A stretch of 64,000 nucleotides of DNA from NCBI RefSeq assembly GCF_000344155.1, contig NZ_BAOQ01000003.1, positions 62,001 through 126,000 on the forward strand, in the 5' to 3' direction. The DNA comes from Gordonia paraffinivorans NBRC 108238. GTDB taxonomy: Bacteria > Actinomycetota > Actinomycetes > Mycobacteriales > Mycobacteriaceae. Within the stretch, counting starts at the first letter, position 1, and each line of letters starts with the position of its first letter. Below the pieces are notes generated by a model. That model searched no databases and was not told where the DNA came from. It saw only the letters and a program-made list of their open reading frames with translations. The position numbers and the translations under genes were made by a program. Positions 1 through 8,678 of the stretch are shown piece after piece.

Positions 1-2148
1 GTAGGTGGGCAGCGGCCACAGGTCGTCGGCAACGATGCCCTCGAGCGTGTCGGCGACCTCGCGCACCGCCGACATCGCCGGGATCAGCACGTCGCGAGCG
101 TACTTCGATTCCTCGTAGGTGCTCTCGCCGTGCATCTCGGCGATCCCGGCGTCGAGGGTCGCGATCGCCTCCTGGAACTTCCCGATGAGTGCCGTGAGGT
201 CCTCGAGAAGCGGTGTGGGGGCGTCGATCCCGGCCATCTTGAGCGATGCGGCGGTCCCGGCGAGCTCGCCCTGGTAGCGGATCGCGGCGGGCATGATGAG
301 CGTCTTGGCGATCTCCGAGGTCTCCTTGGCCTCGACGAGCAGCGTCAACGCGTAGTACTCGAAGATCACGTCCTCGCGGGCCTCGAGTTCGCGCTTGGAC
401 AGGACGCCGTACTTCTCGAAGATCTCCACGACCTCCGGCGAGGTGTACTCGACCACCGCGTCGACGGTGGTGCGCAGGTTCTTCAGTCCGCGGGCGGCGG
501 CCTCGTGCTGCCATTCGTCGGAGTAGCCGTTGCCGTTGAAGATCACCGCACCGTGGTCGATCACGATCTGCTGCAGCACCTTCTGCACGGCGTCGTTGAG
601 GTCGACGCCGGCGTCGAGCAGCTTCTCGAGTTCGCTGGAGATGTGGTCGAGCGAGTCGGCCAGGATGGTGTTGATCGCGACCATCGGATCCGAGATGGAC
701 TGGTTGGATCCCGGTGCGCGGTACTCGAATCGGTTGCCGGTGAACGCGAACGGGCTGGTGCGGTTGCGATCACCCGGATCGGCCTTGAGCGGCGGCAGGG
801 TGTCGACCCCGAGCTCGATGACGCCGGCGGCCTTCGACCCGGTCGCGCCGCCCTTCGCGATCTGCTCGAAGACGTCCATCAACTGTTCGCCGAGGAAGAT
901 CGAGATGATCGCCGGCGGTGCCTCGTTGGCGCCGAGTCGGTGATCGTTCGACGCCGATGCGACGGCTGCGCGCAACAGCCCGCCGTACCTGTGGACGGCA
1001 CGGATGATGGCGCCGCAGAAGGTCAGGAACTGCATGTTCTCGTGCGGCGTGTCACCGGGGTTGAGCAGGTTGCCCTGGTTGGCGTTGCCCAGCGAGAAGT
1101 TCACGTGCTTGCCCGAGCCGTTGACGCCGGAGAACGGCTTCTCGTGCAGCAGGCACTTCATCCCGTACCGCTCGGCGACGTTCTTCATCGTCGTCATCAT
1201 CAACTGCTGGTGGTCGTGCGCGAGGACCGAACGCTCGAAGACCGGGGCGATCTCGAACTGACCCGGGGCGACCTCGTTGTGGCGTGTCTTGGCCGGGATG
1301 CCCTGTTTGAACAGCTCGCGATCGAGCTCGATCATGAACGACAGCACGCGATCCGGGATGGCGCCGAAGTAGTGGTCGTCGAACTCCTGGCCCTTCGACG
1401 GCGGTGCGCCGAAGAGGGTGCGGTTGGAGGTCATCAGGTCGGGTCGGGCGTAGAAGAAGTGCTCGTCGATGAGGAAGTACTCCTGCTCGGCGCCGGCGTA
1501 GGAGACGACTGTGTCGACATCGTCGTGGCCGAAGAGCTTGAGCAGCCGCATCGCCTGCTTGCTCATCGCCTGCTGGCTGCGCAGCAGCGGGGTCTTCATG
1601 TCGAGCGCCTCACCGGTCCAGGAGATGAAGATGGTGGGGATGCACAGGGTGTTGCCGTTCGGGTTCTCGAGGATGTACGCGGGGCTGGTCACGTCCCAGC
1701 CGGTGTAGCCGCGGGCCTCGAAGGTGCCGCGCAGGCCGCCGTTGGGGAAGCTCGACGCGTCCGGCTCACCCTGCAGCAGGGTCTTGCCGGCGAACTCGGC
1801 CATCGACGTCCCGCTGGAATCGGGTTCCAGGAACGAGTCGTGCTTCTCGGCGGTGAGGCCGGTGAGCGGATAGAAGACGTGTGCGTAGTGGGTGGCGCCC
1901 TTCTCGATCGCCCAGTCCTTCATCGCGACCGCGACGTAGTCGGCGAGAGTGGGGTCGAGCGGGCAGCCGGTGTCGATGGTCGCCGCGACCGCCTTGAAGA
2001 CGTGCCTCGGAAGGCGCTTCTTCATCTCCGACAGACCGAAGACGTTGCGGCCGAACGTGTCTGCCAGAGGTTCGGTGAAGCCGGGGGCCGATACCTCGTA
2101 GGAGGTCACGGCCTCGATGGCCTGACGGCGGGACATGCTGCCACTCAT
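1..2148 (-). CDS. glnN: Type III glutamine synthetase (GSIII), 3' end cut by window
   Basis: ATP-dependent synthesis of glutamine from glutamate and ammonia in the cytosol. 716 residues are readable and the frame is still open at the window edge; GSIII proteins are about 720-730 residues, so only a few C-terminal residues are missing. Recognised from the overall GSIII layout: N-terminal [14 protein letters not shown] segment, the glutamate-binding/catalytic stretch around [25 protein letters not shown], the VNGSGKH loop and [15 protein letters not shown]. Start chosen at the ATG preceded by AGGAG five bases upstream; a second ATG four codons later is possible. The gene stands alone here, with 137 bp between it and the convergent end of the LysR gene. 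GSIII is distinct from the type I enzymes that serve as main GS in Mycobacterium, so this is probably an additional enzyme. Confidence 0.93.
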   Translation of the reverse strand, partial: MSGSMSRRQAIEAVTSYEVSAPGFTEPLADTFGRNVFGLSEMKKRLPRHVFKAVAATIDTGCPLDPTLADYVAVAMKDWAIEKGATHYAHVFYPLTGLTAEKHDSFLEPDSSGTSMAEFAGKTLLQGEPDASSFPNGGLRGTFEARGYTGWDVTSPAYILENPNGNTLCIPTIFISWTGEALDMKTPLLRSQQAMSKQAMRLLKLFGHDDVDTVVSYAGAEQEYFLIDEHFFYARPDLMTSNRTLFGAPPSKGQEFDDHYFGAIPDRVLSFMIELDRELFKQGIPAKTRHNEVAPGQFEIAPVFERSVLAHDHQQLMMTTMKNVAERYGMKCLLHEKPFSGVNGSGKHVNFSLGNANQGNLLNPGDTPHENMQFLTFCGAIIRAVHRYGGLLRAAVASASNDHRLGANEAPPAIISIFLGEQLMDVFEQIAKGGATGSKAAGVIELGVDTLPPLKADPGDRNRTSPFAFTGNRFEYRAPGSNQSISDPMVAINTILADSLDHISSELEKLLDAGVDLNDAVQKVLQQIVIDHGAVIFNGNGYSDEWQHEAAARGLKNLRTTVDAVVEYTSPEVVEIFEKYGVLSKRELEAREDVIFEYYALTLLVEAKETSEIAKTLIMPAAIRYQGELAGTAASLKMAGIDAPTPLLEDLTALIGKFQEAIATLDAGIAEMHGESTYEESKYARDVLIPAMSAVREVADTLEGIVADDLWPLPTY

Positions 2149-2285
2149 GGTTGCTCCTGGTGTTTCACGCCGACCTCCGGTTCCGGTGGGTGCGACGACG
2201 ACGCTGGGGTGCCGCGGTTGCGAGCGCCTCGACGCTATGAGCTGGGTGTATGCCCGCCGTTGCCCCTGTGTGACGTGGAGGAAAA

Positions 2286-3245
2286 CTACGGTCTCGCGCG
2301 CGATGCGGGGCCGGCTCCCGGCCGCGTCCCGGAGCCCCTGGCCCAGTCCGAGTCCGGTCGGCCGCGCACGATCGCGTCTCGAACCGGTGAGTGGGTGTAT
2401 GGCAACCACAGCGCTTGCACCGGGGCCAGTGGCGGATCGTCGAACGAGACGACGCGAACCGACCCACCGTGCAGGTCACCCGGAGGGTCGGTGACGAACG
2501 CGCAGGCTTCGGGGAATCGCGCAACTGCCGTGGCAGGCGGTGTGCCCTGGACCGGATTCACGATCAGAGTTGGTTCGAAACCGCCACGGCGGCAAAACGA
2601 TACGAGAAAGTCTGTGTAGAAGGACCGTCGCTCGGGTGCCCACACGACAATGGGCGTATCGATGAGGTCGAGAACCGAGACGGAATTGCGGTGCGCGAGG
2701 GGATGGTCGGCGACGACCGCGATTCTCAACTCGTGGTAGGCGAACACGGCCGAGACGAGATTCGCCGACGACTCGACGCCGCGACGGAGCGCGACGTCGA
2801 TCTCGTTGGCGAACAACAGATCACGGAGCTGACCAGGGAAGACCTGCCGCGCTGTGATCGGCTGATGCGGCATCAGATCGATCGCGGGCGTGATGAGACG
2901 GTAGACCTCGTCGCCGGAGATGGCGGGCGAGTGCCCCACGACGAAGGGTTTGCTTTCGCCTTTCGCCGTCTCACGCACCTGGGTGAGTAGCGCGTGATTG
3001 CCCGCGAGCAGTGACTTGGCGCCGGAAAAGAGCGCGTTGCCGGCATCGGTCAGGTGGAGTTTGCGGCGGCGCCGGTCGAAGAGCGGAACGCCGACGTCGC
3101 GCTCGAGCTGGCGTATCGACGCGGACAAGGCCTGTTGTGTGAGGAACAGTCGAGCCGCGGCCGCGGACAACGTATCAGATTCGACCGCCACCACGAACTG
3201 ATGGAGACGGCGGGTGTCGAGGAGTTCGGTCTCAGGAAGGGGCAT
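2286..3245 (-). CDS. LysR-family transcriptional regulator
   Basis: 319-residue DNA-binding regulator. The N-terminal winged helix-turn-helix (about residues 10-70) is typical: [20 protein letters not shown], then [25 protein letters not shown] periplasmic-binding-like effector domain follows (about 90-290). Start chosen at the ATG giving [17 protein letters not shown]; a longer frame upstream runs through the AT-rich intergenic region and lacks family similarity. It is divergent from the SDR gene at 3329 with 83 bp between start codons. In this family that arrangement usually means the regulator controls the neighbour and itself. The C-terminal 30 residues are Arg/Pro/Gly-rich and longer than usual. 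The effector is unknown. Confidence 0.88.
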   Translation of the reverse strand: MPLPETELLDTRRLHQFVVAVESDTLSAAAARLFLTQQALSASIRQLERDVGVPLFDRRRRKLHLTDAGNALFSGAKSLLAGNHALLTQVRETAKGESKPFVVGHSPAISGDEVYRLITPAIDLMPHQPITARQVFPGQLRDLLFANEIDVALRRGVESSANLVSAVFAYHELRIAVVADHPLAHRNSVSVLDLIDTPIVVWAPERRSFYTDFLVSFCRRGGFEPTLIVNPVQGTPPATAVARFPEACAFVTDPPGDLHGGSVRVVSFDDPPLAPVQALWLPYTHSPVRDAIVRGRPDSDWARGSGTRPGAGPASRARP

Positions 3246-3328
3246 GCATGTCCTTATACAAGTCGTGTTTGTGTTAGCACCATAAAACATCGATTGATCT
3301 TTGTGTTTGTTCCGCAAAGACTGGGTGC

Positions 3329-4105
3329 ATGACCACACAGGAGAAATCAGCAGAAATCACCCGACTCGACGGGAAGGGTGCGCTCGTGGCCGGCGGCGCA
3401 AAGAACCTGGGGAGGCTGGTTGCGCTCGATCTCGCGCGTCGGGGAGCCGATGTGTTGATTCATTACAACAGTGACGCGACGAAGGCTGCTGCCGACGACA
3501 CCGTCGCCGAGATCCGGGCCATGGGTGGGCAGGCCGCCGCCCACCAGGCAGATCTCACGACTGCGTCTGCGGTCACCGATCTCTTCGACGCCGCAACCGC
3601 TGCGTTCGGTCGTCTCGACATCGCGGTCAACACCGTGGGCAAGGTCCTCCGCAAGCCGATCCTCGAGACGACCGAGGCGGACTACGACGTGATGTTCGAC
3701 GTCAATGCGAAGGCCGCGTACTTCTTCATCAAGGAGGCAGGCGCGCATCTCGAGCGGGGTGGCAAGGTGATCACCATCGTGACGAGCCTGCTCGCCGCGT
3801 ACACGGACGGTTACTCCACCTACGCGGGTGGCAAGAGTCCGGTCGAACACTTCAACCGCGCGGCGTCGAAGGAATTCGCCGACCGCGGAATATCGGTCAA
3901 TGCGATCGGCCCCGGTCCGATGGACACGCCGTTCTTCTATCCACAGGAAACCCCCGAGCGTGTCGAGTTCCACAAGTCGCAGGCCATGGGCGGACAGTTG
4001 ACCAAGATCGAGGACATCGCACCGATCGTCACGTTCCTGTGCACCGAGGGTTGGTGGATCACAGGTCAGACCCTGTTCGCCAACGGCGGCTACACCACAC
4101 GCTGA
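3329..4105 (+). CDS. SDR-family NAD(P)-dependent oxidoreductase
   Basis: 258-residue classical short-chain dehydrogenase. The cofactor motif is a variant, AGGAKNLG (residues 21-28), in place of TGxxxGxG. NTVG at 101-104 replaces NNAG, and the catalytic residues are Ser153, Tyr165 and Lys169 (YAGGK). It ends in the family's usual TGQTLFANGG segment, so it is full length. No clear Shine-Dalgarno sequence precedes the ATG. It lies divergent from the LysR gene and 26 bp upstream of the NTF2-like gene, so the two plus-strand genes probably form one LysR-controlled unit. Substrate cannot be read from the sequence. Confidence 0.88.
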   Translation: MTTQEKSAEITRLDGKGALVAGGAKNLGRLVALDLARRGADVLIHYNSDATKAAADDTVAEIRAMGGQAAAHQADLTTASAVTDLFDAATAAFGRLDIAVNTVGKVLRKPILETTEADYDVMFDVNAKAAYFFIKEAGAHLERGGKVITIVTSLLAAYTDGYSTYAGGKSPVEHFNRAASKEFADRGISVNAIGPGPMDTPFFYPQETPERVEFHKSQAMGGQLTKIEDIAPIVTFLCTEGWWITGQTLFANGGYTTR

Positions 4106-4131
4106 TTTCATTGCGACGCAAGGAGATGAAG

Positions 4132-4452
4132 ATGGTCGATGTGCCCACACCTGTGCAGCGACTGCTCGATGCCGTCAACAGCGGTGACACGGACGCCTTT
4201 CTGGATGCGTTCGCCGTCAACGGTCGTGTTGACGACTGGGGCCGAGTGTTCAGTGGTCGTGACGAGATCCGGCGCTGGAGCGATGCGGAGCTGATCGGCA
4301 AGCGCGCGACGCTTGCGCCGCTCGGTGCGGTCGGTGATTCCGAATCGGTCACCCTGACCGCGACAGTGGGCGGCGACGGTTTCAACGGTCCGTCCACATT
4401 CACCTTCGCCATCGAGGGCGATCTGGTGACGGGCATGACCATCCGCGAATGA
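4132..4452 (+). CDS. Small NTF2-like (SnoaL-type) protein
   Basis: 106 residues. The pattern VQRLLDAVNSGDTDAFLDAF, then GRVDDWGRVFSGRDEIRRWSD, is the N-terminal helix and first strand of the NTF2-like cone fold, here in a short single-domain form. Members bind small hydrophobic ligands or act as isomerases, cyclases or hydratases. Two in-frame ATGs lie six bases apart (4126 and 4132); the second is chosen because AAGGAG ends six bases before it. It follows the SDR gene closely and ends just before a strong hairpin, so SDR plus this gene look like a two-gene unit. No catalytic assignment is possible. Confidence 0.75.
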   Translation: MVDVPTPVQRLLDAVNSGDTDAFLDAFAVNGRVDDWGRVFSGRDEIRRWSDAELIGKRATLAPLGAVGDSESVTLTATVGGDGFNGPSTFTFAIEGDLVTGMTIRE

Positions 4453-4455
4453 GTC

Positions 4456-4498
4456 CGCGTCCTACCGCAACAAGGCCTCCTCGTTGCGGTAGGACGCG
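4456..4498. terminator. Perfect 16-bp hairpin between convergent genes
   Basis: CGCGTCCTACCGCAAC (4456-4471) pairs exactly with 4483-4498 across an 11-base loop. It sits 3 bp after the NTF2-like stop and 16 bp from the MFS stop. There is no run of T on either strand, so it is best read as a bidirectional, U-tract-less terminator. Confidence 0.75.
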
Positions 4499-4514
4499 CG
4501 GATTCACCGATGTC

Positions 4515-5900
4515 TCAGTCCGCGGACGGTCCTGCGGGCCGTACCGACCGCATCGCGATCCCCACGCCGAGCACGGCGAGCCCGGCGAACCCGAAGCACA
4601 GCAACCGGGTCGACGACGCCGGATCGGAGCCGAGACTGACGAGCAGGCCGGCGACCGCCGTGCCCACGGTGTTGGCGACCATCTGCACCGAGTTCACCCC
4701 GGCCGACGCGCGGGCGGCCTCGGCCTGATCGGTGGTGATGCCCATGGCGGCCGTCGCGACGTGGGGGAACGCCATGCCTATCCCGGTCCCGGCGAGGACG
4801 AGGCATGCATACCAACCGAAGACGGCTGCTGCCCCGGACAGCGGTTGCAGCACGCCGTAGCCGCTCAGGCCGACGGCCAGCAACCCGGGGCCGGCAACCC
4901 GCGCCGCCGACGCCGCACGACCGTGCGCCCAGGTGCTGCTGGTGATCTGCGCGATCGTCCACCCCGACGACAGCGCCGCGGGCAACAGACCGGCGGCGAA
5001 CGGCGACAGCCCGCCGACCTGTTGGCCGAACAGTGGGAGGAACGCCTCGGTGGTGGACCCGATGGCCAGGACCGCGACGGACAGATAGATCCACTTGAGC
5101 GGGTTGCCGCGGGTGTAGGCGAGGCGGGGGAGCAGGCCCGTGTCCCCACGACGGTCGACGGCGACGAAACCGGTCATCGCGGCGGCGGCGAGCACGCCCA
5201 GCAGCACGATCACCGTCGTCGAAGCCGCCACCGACGCCACCGAGACGGCGGCCGCGACCACCGTCACCGCCGCGAGCGACGCCCACGGCAGCGGATGCCG
5301 GTCGCCGGACCCGCGACCCCGGGGCAGGGCCCGCGCGGCCAGGACGGCGATCGCGGCGGTGAGCGCCGCGAGGAACCAGAACGATCCCCGCCACAGTCCG
5401 AGTTCGGCGAACATGCCGCCGAGCGCCGGTCCCACCAGGTTGCCGACGCCCCACATCGCCGAGATCAGCGCGACCGCACGGGACCAGATGCGTCGCGGCA
5501 GCGCGATCTGCACGACCGCGAAGGCCAACCCGGTCAGCAGGCCGCCGCCGAGGCCCTGGACGAGGCGTCCGGCGAGCAGGATTCCCATGGTCGGGGTGAG
5601 CGCGCAGATCACCGAGCCGACGGCGAACGCGCTGAACCCGATCAGGTAGGCGCCGCGCGCGCCGAACTGGGCCAGCGAGCGGGTCACCAGCATCGACGAG
5701 ACGACCGAGGCGATGAGGAAGACGGTGACGACCCAGGCGTAGAACTCCTCGCCGCCGATGTCGGCGACGGTGCTCGGCAACGACGCGGAGGTCAGGAAGG
5801 TGTTGATCGCGAAGACGAGGATGCCGCCGGCAAAGACGGAGACCGCGGCCCGGTGCTTGCGGGCGAGTAGCTCGGACCATCCGCCCGTTGTCGTCGACAT
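4515..5900 (-). CDS. MFS transporter, probably drug/metabolite exporter
   Basis: 461-residue integral membrane protein with about 13-14 predicted hydrophobic helices, as in the 14-TM DHA2 (EmrB/QacA) drug:proton antiporters. The helix 4-5 region RLVQGLGGGLLTGLAFAV followed by SAMWGVGNLVGPALGG is the antiporter motif area of that family. Start taken at the ATG giving MSTTTGGWSELLARKH; further in-frame ATGs at 5981 and 6002 would add 27 or 34 basic, polar residues and cannot be excluded because no start has a good ribosome site. It is divergent from the SRPBCC gene. Substrate unknown. Confidence 0.85.
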   Translation of the reverse strand: MSTTTGGWSELLARKHRAAVSVFAGGILVFAINTFLTSASLPSTVADIGGEEFYAWVVTVFLIASVVSSMLVTRSLAQFGARGAYLIGFSAFAVGSVICALTPTMGILLAGRLVQGLGGGLLTGLAFAVVQIALPRRIWSRAVALISAMWGVGNLVGPALGGMFAELGLWRGSFWFLAALTAAIAVLAARALPRGRGSGDRHPLPWASLAAVTVVAAAVSVASVAASTTVIVLLGVLAAAAMTGFVAVDRRGDTGLLPRLAYTRGNPLKWIYLSVAVLAIGSTTEAFLPLFGQQVGGLSPFAAGLLPAALSSGWTIAQITSSTWAHGRAASAARVAGPGLLAVGLSGYGVLQPLSGAAAVFGWYACLVLAGTGIGMAFPHVATAAMGITTDQAEAARASAGVNSVQMVANTVGTAVAGLLVSLGSDPASSTRLLCFGFAGLAVLGVGIAMRSVRPAGPSAD

Positions 5901-6049
5901 CGTCTGAAGGGATATCCGACCCGCAGCCGGACTGGCAAATCGCCGTCGTGTCGGACGGGACCTCGGCCGCGTCGAGGACATAGTCTCTAATCTCTCGGAC
6001 ACCGACCCGGACGAGCCGGGTCACCGACACTGCAGGAACGGGGACCAGC

Positions 6050-6493
6050 GTGGGAGTGGTAAGCCACCAGGTGAAGGTCGATGCGCCGCGTGAGCGCGTC
6101 TTCGAGTACGTCGACGGCTATCAGAACGTCCCGGAGTATCTCTTCGGGGTGAAGCGGTTCACCCCGACCACGGAGCAGACCCAGGGACTGGGCTCGACCT
6201 TCGAGGTCGCGATCGACGTCGGCCCCAAGACGCTCAAGAGCGTCGTCAAGTGCACCCAGTACATCCCCAACGAACTGATCGAACTCAGGGCCGTCGAGGG
6301 GTTCAGCGCCAACTCCACGTGGAAGTTCGCCGACGCCGAGGACGGCGGCACCGAGATGACCGTGGCATTCGACTTCAAGCTGCCCGGCGGCATCGCGGGC
6401 AAGCTGCTCGGCGGTCTCATCGGCCCGTTCGCCGACCAGGCCGTCAAGCACAGCGAGGAGACGATCGCGAAGAAGTTCGCCGATCACGGCTGA
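6050..6493 (+). CDS. SRPBCC (START/Bet v1-like) family protein
   Basis: 147 residues beginning with GTG. The opening VSHQVKVDAPRERVFEYVDGYQNVPEY is the standard start of the polyketide-cyclase/dehydrase SRPBCC fold, and the final long helix (GKLLGGLIGPFADQAVKHSE) closes the ligand cavity. Such proteins bind hydrophobic ligands; many actinobacterial copies have no known reaction. Possible -10 hexamers (TAGTCT, TAATCT) lie about 60-70 bp upstream in the spacer shared with the MFS gene. A hairpin follows the stop. Confidence 0.8.
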   Translation: MGVVSHQVKVDAPRERVFEYVDGYQNVPEYLFGVKRFTPTTEQTQGLGSTFEVAIDVGPKTLKSVVKCTQYIPNELIELRAVEGFSANSTWKFADAEDGGTEMTVAFDFKLPGGIAGKLLGGLIGPFADQAVKHSEETIAKKFADHG

Positions 6494-6516
6494 CGGTCAC
6501 CACCGACTCAGCACAT

Positions 6517-6552
6517 CGAGCCGGGGTCGTCGTCCGCGACGGCCCCGGCTCG
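6517..6552. terminator. GC-rich hairpin between convergent genes
   Basis: CGAGCCGGGG (6517-6526) pairs with CCCCGGCTCG (6543-6552); the 16-base interior can pair further (cgtcg/cgacg). It lies between the SRPBCC stop and the convergent TetR stop, with no T run. Confidence 0.65.
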
Positions 6553-6558
6553 TTCGTC

Positions 6559-7251
6559 TCAGTGGCGCGGTTCGAGCATCGGGACCAGGAACCGGCGCGC
6601 GATGTCGGCCAGTTGCGCGTCGTCGGTGATGTCGACGACGCGGCTCGGGACGGTGAGGAACGACGCCGAGATCCGCACGAACATCTCGGCGACGAGTTCG
6701 GCGTCGAGGTCCGCGGAGATGTTGCCCGCCGCCTGTTCCCGGCGGAGCTGGGCCGCGACGAACTGCTGCACCACCGACAGCAGGAGTCCGTCGTCGCCGA
6801 TCATCGACTCGATCAGCATGCTCGACTCGGTGTGCGCCATGCCGCTGATGAGCGGGTTTCCCGCGAAGGCGCGCAGCGAGCCGACGAATCCGAGCACCAC
6901 GCGGTCGGCGGCGGTCCTCGCCTTCGGGATGTCGGCCCGGAACTGGTCGAAATAGCGCCGGAACTCGCGTAGCACCACCTCGTCGACCAGGGCGTCCTTG
7001 GTCGCGAACTTGCGGTAGAGGGTCACGCGGGTCACGCCTGCGGCCTTGGCGACCTTCTCCATCGCCGTGCGCTGGATGCCGAATCTGCAGAAGAGGTCGT
7101 AGGCGGCGTCGAGCAGACGCTCGGCGGTCGGGTCGTTCTCCGCGGCGGTCGGGGTCATCGACCCCAGGAACGCCCGCTGGATCACCGAGCTCGACGACGA
7201 TCCGTGCGGCGGCTTCACGGTGCCGGTCAGCTCGGCGGCGTTGGATGTCAT
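6559..7251 (-). CDS. TetR-family regulator, probable repressor of lcp
   Basis: 230 residues. The TetR DNA-binding domain is at about residues 42-90: AERLLDAAYDLFCRFGIQRT, then VAKAAGVTRVTLYRKFATKDAL. The rest is a helical ligand-binding domain. A 40-residue polar N-terminal extension precedes it; the start at 7251 has GGAGGG ten bases upstream, while an ATG at codon 32 is a possible alternative. It is divergent from the rubber oxygenase gene, with 176 bp and two inverted repeats between the starts. TetR regulators next to lcp are known in Gordonia polyisoprenivorans (LcpR), so repression of lcp is the natural inference. Confidence 0.85.
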   Translation of the reverse strand: MTSNAAELTGTVKPPHGSSSSSVIQRAFLGSMTPTAAENDPTAERLLDAAYDLFCRFGIQRTAMEKVAKAAGVTRVTLYRKFATKDALVDEVVLREFRRYFDQFRADIPKARTAADRVVLGFVGSLRAFAGNPLISGMAHTESSMLIESMIGDDGLLLSVVQQFVAAQLRREQAAGNISADLDAELVAEMFVRISASFLTVPSRVVDITDDAQLADIARRFLVPMLEPRH

Positions 7252-7321
7252 CAGACGAGTCCCTCCTGCGTCTCCGGCGATCCTCCGCCCGGATCAACAA
7301 TCCCGAATTATCTCGATTCCG

Positions 7322-7339
7322 GTGTGCCCTCGGTCACAC
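7322..7339. promoter_or_regulatory. Imperfect 18-bp palindrome, candidate TetR operator
   Basis: GTGTGCCCTCGGTCACAC. The outer five bases on each side are exactly complementary (GTGTG/CACAC), one mismatch follows, then CC/GG around a TC centre. It lies 71 bp upstream of the TetR start and 89 bp upstream of the lcp start, in the shared divergent spacer. Confidence 0.45.
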
Positions 7340-7346
7340 GATGGTA

Positions 7347-7366
7347 CGTAAGGATACAAGGTTACG
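7347..7366. promoter_or_regulatory. Inverted repeat CGTAA-N10-TTACG in lcp/TetR spacer
   Basis: CGTAA at 7347-7351 and TTACG at 7362-7366 flank ten bases. It is 8 bp from the GTGTG/CACAC palindrome, in the only AT-richer part of the spacer, so it may mark a promoter/operator region. Half-sites are short. Confidence 0.3.
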
Positions 7367-7427
7367 CAGATTGTCACATTGATACATCGCCGAGGGATGC
7401 GCCTCGACGAGGATGGGGACGGGGACG

Positions 7428-8651
7428 ATGGAAGCACTCAACAGGCGCAAGCTGCTGAAGGCGGGCGGGATGGTCGGTGCGGCCGGAGCCGTTGCCGCGG
7501 TCGCCCCGGCGACGCCGTGGACCTGGTCGCCGGCGAACTCGTTGCCGGGGCGTGGAACGGGCGCCGACCCGAGGCAGGTCTGGGACGACGAGGCCGACCC
7601 GGTGATCGCGAAGGTCATCGAGAGCGGACAGGCCCCGCATGTGAACAGACTCCTGCGCACCTGGCACAAGAACTCGCAGCCCCTGCCCGCCGGACTGCCG
7701 AAGGAACTGCGGGACTTCATGGAACACGCACGGCAGCTGCCGCCGTGGACCGACCGGGCGAAGCTCGCCACCGCAGTGAAGTTCAACCAGAAGCGCGGCA
7801 CCTACCTCGGCGTCATCTACGGCTTCGCCAGCGGCATGATGAGCACGCTCATCCCCCGCGAGGCGCGGTCGGTCTACTACTCGAAGGGCGGCTGGGACCT
7901 CAAGGACCGCATCACCAAGACAGCGAAACTCGGCTACGACATCGGCTCGCTCAACGCGTATCAGCCCGGCGGCGAGATGATCGTGACCTGCCTGAAGACC
8001 CGGATGGCGCACGCCGGCGTCCGGTATCTGCTGCCGCAGTCGCCCCACTGGGTGCATTCCGCCGACGAGTCGGTGCCGATCAGTCAGGCCGACATCATGG
8101 TCACGTGGCACAGCCTGCCGACGACGGTGATGCGGAACTTCCGCACGTGGAAGGTGCCGATCGCACCCGACGAGTCGGAGGGCTTCCTGCACTCGTGGCA
8201 GGTCACCGCCCACATGCTGGGCGTGAAGGACGAGTACATCCCCAACTCCTGGGCCACCGCGGAATCGCAGGCCAAGCAGGTGCTCGACCCGATCCTGCAG
8301 CCCACCCCCGAGGGGCGCAAGCTCGCGAACATGCTGCTCGACCTCGGCATGAATCTCGACCTCACGCTGCTGTCCCGCGGCGTGCTGGGCGCGTTGACGC
8401 GATTCGTGCTGGGCGATCAGTCGGCCGATTGGCTGCAGATCCCGCGCGAGCCCGTCTGGAGCCCACTGCTCGAGACGGCGTGGACGCCGTACGTGCTCGT
8501 GCGCGAGGGCCTGCTCGACCTCGGCATGCCGCGCGAGGCCTACTGGGCGATCGACGAGTTCCTGAGGCAGTTCGTCCTCTGGTATGTGTCCGAGCTGCGG
8601 ATGCCGATCAACATCGAGATCCCGGTGATGAACAACCCGAAGTACAAGTGA
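7428..8651 (+). CDS. lcp: Latex clearing protein (rubber oxygenase Lcp)
   Basis: Secreted b-type heme dioxygenase that cleaves cis-1,4-polyisoprene into oligo-isoprenoids with keto and aldehyde ends. 407 residues. The N-terminus is a twin-arginine signal (NRRKLLKAGG plus an Ala/Gly/Val hydrophobic stretch to about residue 30), fitting export of a folded heme protein. The Streptomyces K30 Lcp key residues Glu148, Arg164, Lys167, Thr168 and axial His198 correspond, at exactly the same mutual spacing, to Glu145, Arg161, Lys164, Thr165 and His195 (motifs PREARS, RITKT, RMAHAGVR). Start chosen at 7428 because GGGGA lies eight bases upstream and the Tat signal begins there; an ATG five codons earlier is crowded by its own purine stretch. 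Divergent from a TetR gene. Family membership is firm; activity on rubber is inferred. Confidence 0.93.
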   Translation: MEALNRRKLLKAGGMVGAAGAVAAVAPATPWTWSPANSLPGRGTGADPRQVWDDEADPVIAKVIESGQAPHVNRLLRTWHKNSQPLPAGLPKELRDFMEHARQLPPWTDRAKLATAVKFNQKRGTYLGVIYGFASGMMSTLIPREARSVYYSKGGWDLKDRITKTAKLGYDIGSLNAYQPGGEMIVTCLKTRMAHAGVRYLLPQSPHWVHSADESVPISQADIMVTWHSLPTTVMRNFRTWKVPIAPDESEGFLHSWQVTAHMLGVKDEYIPNSWATAESQAKQVLDPILQPTPEGRKLANMLLDLGMNLDLTLLSRGVLGALTRFVLGDQSADWLQIPREPVWSPLLETAWTPYVLVREGLLDLGMPREAYWAIDEFLRQFVLWYVSELRMPINIEIPVMNNPKYK

Positions 8652-8678
8652 CCCGGCTGAGGCGCCCGGCGCCGGCTG

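Noticed and set aside
130-2619. Open frame of 829 codons on the plus strand opposite glutamine synthetase
   Set aside because: Antisense shadow: GSIII motifs are fully conserved on the minus strand, and the plus translation is Val/Arg/Gly/Asp-rich without any domain.
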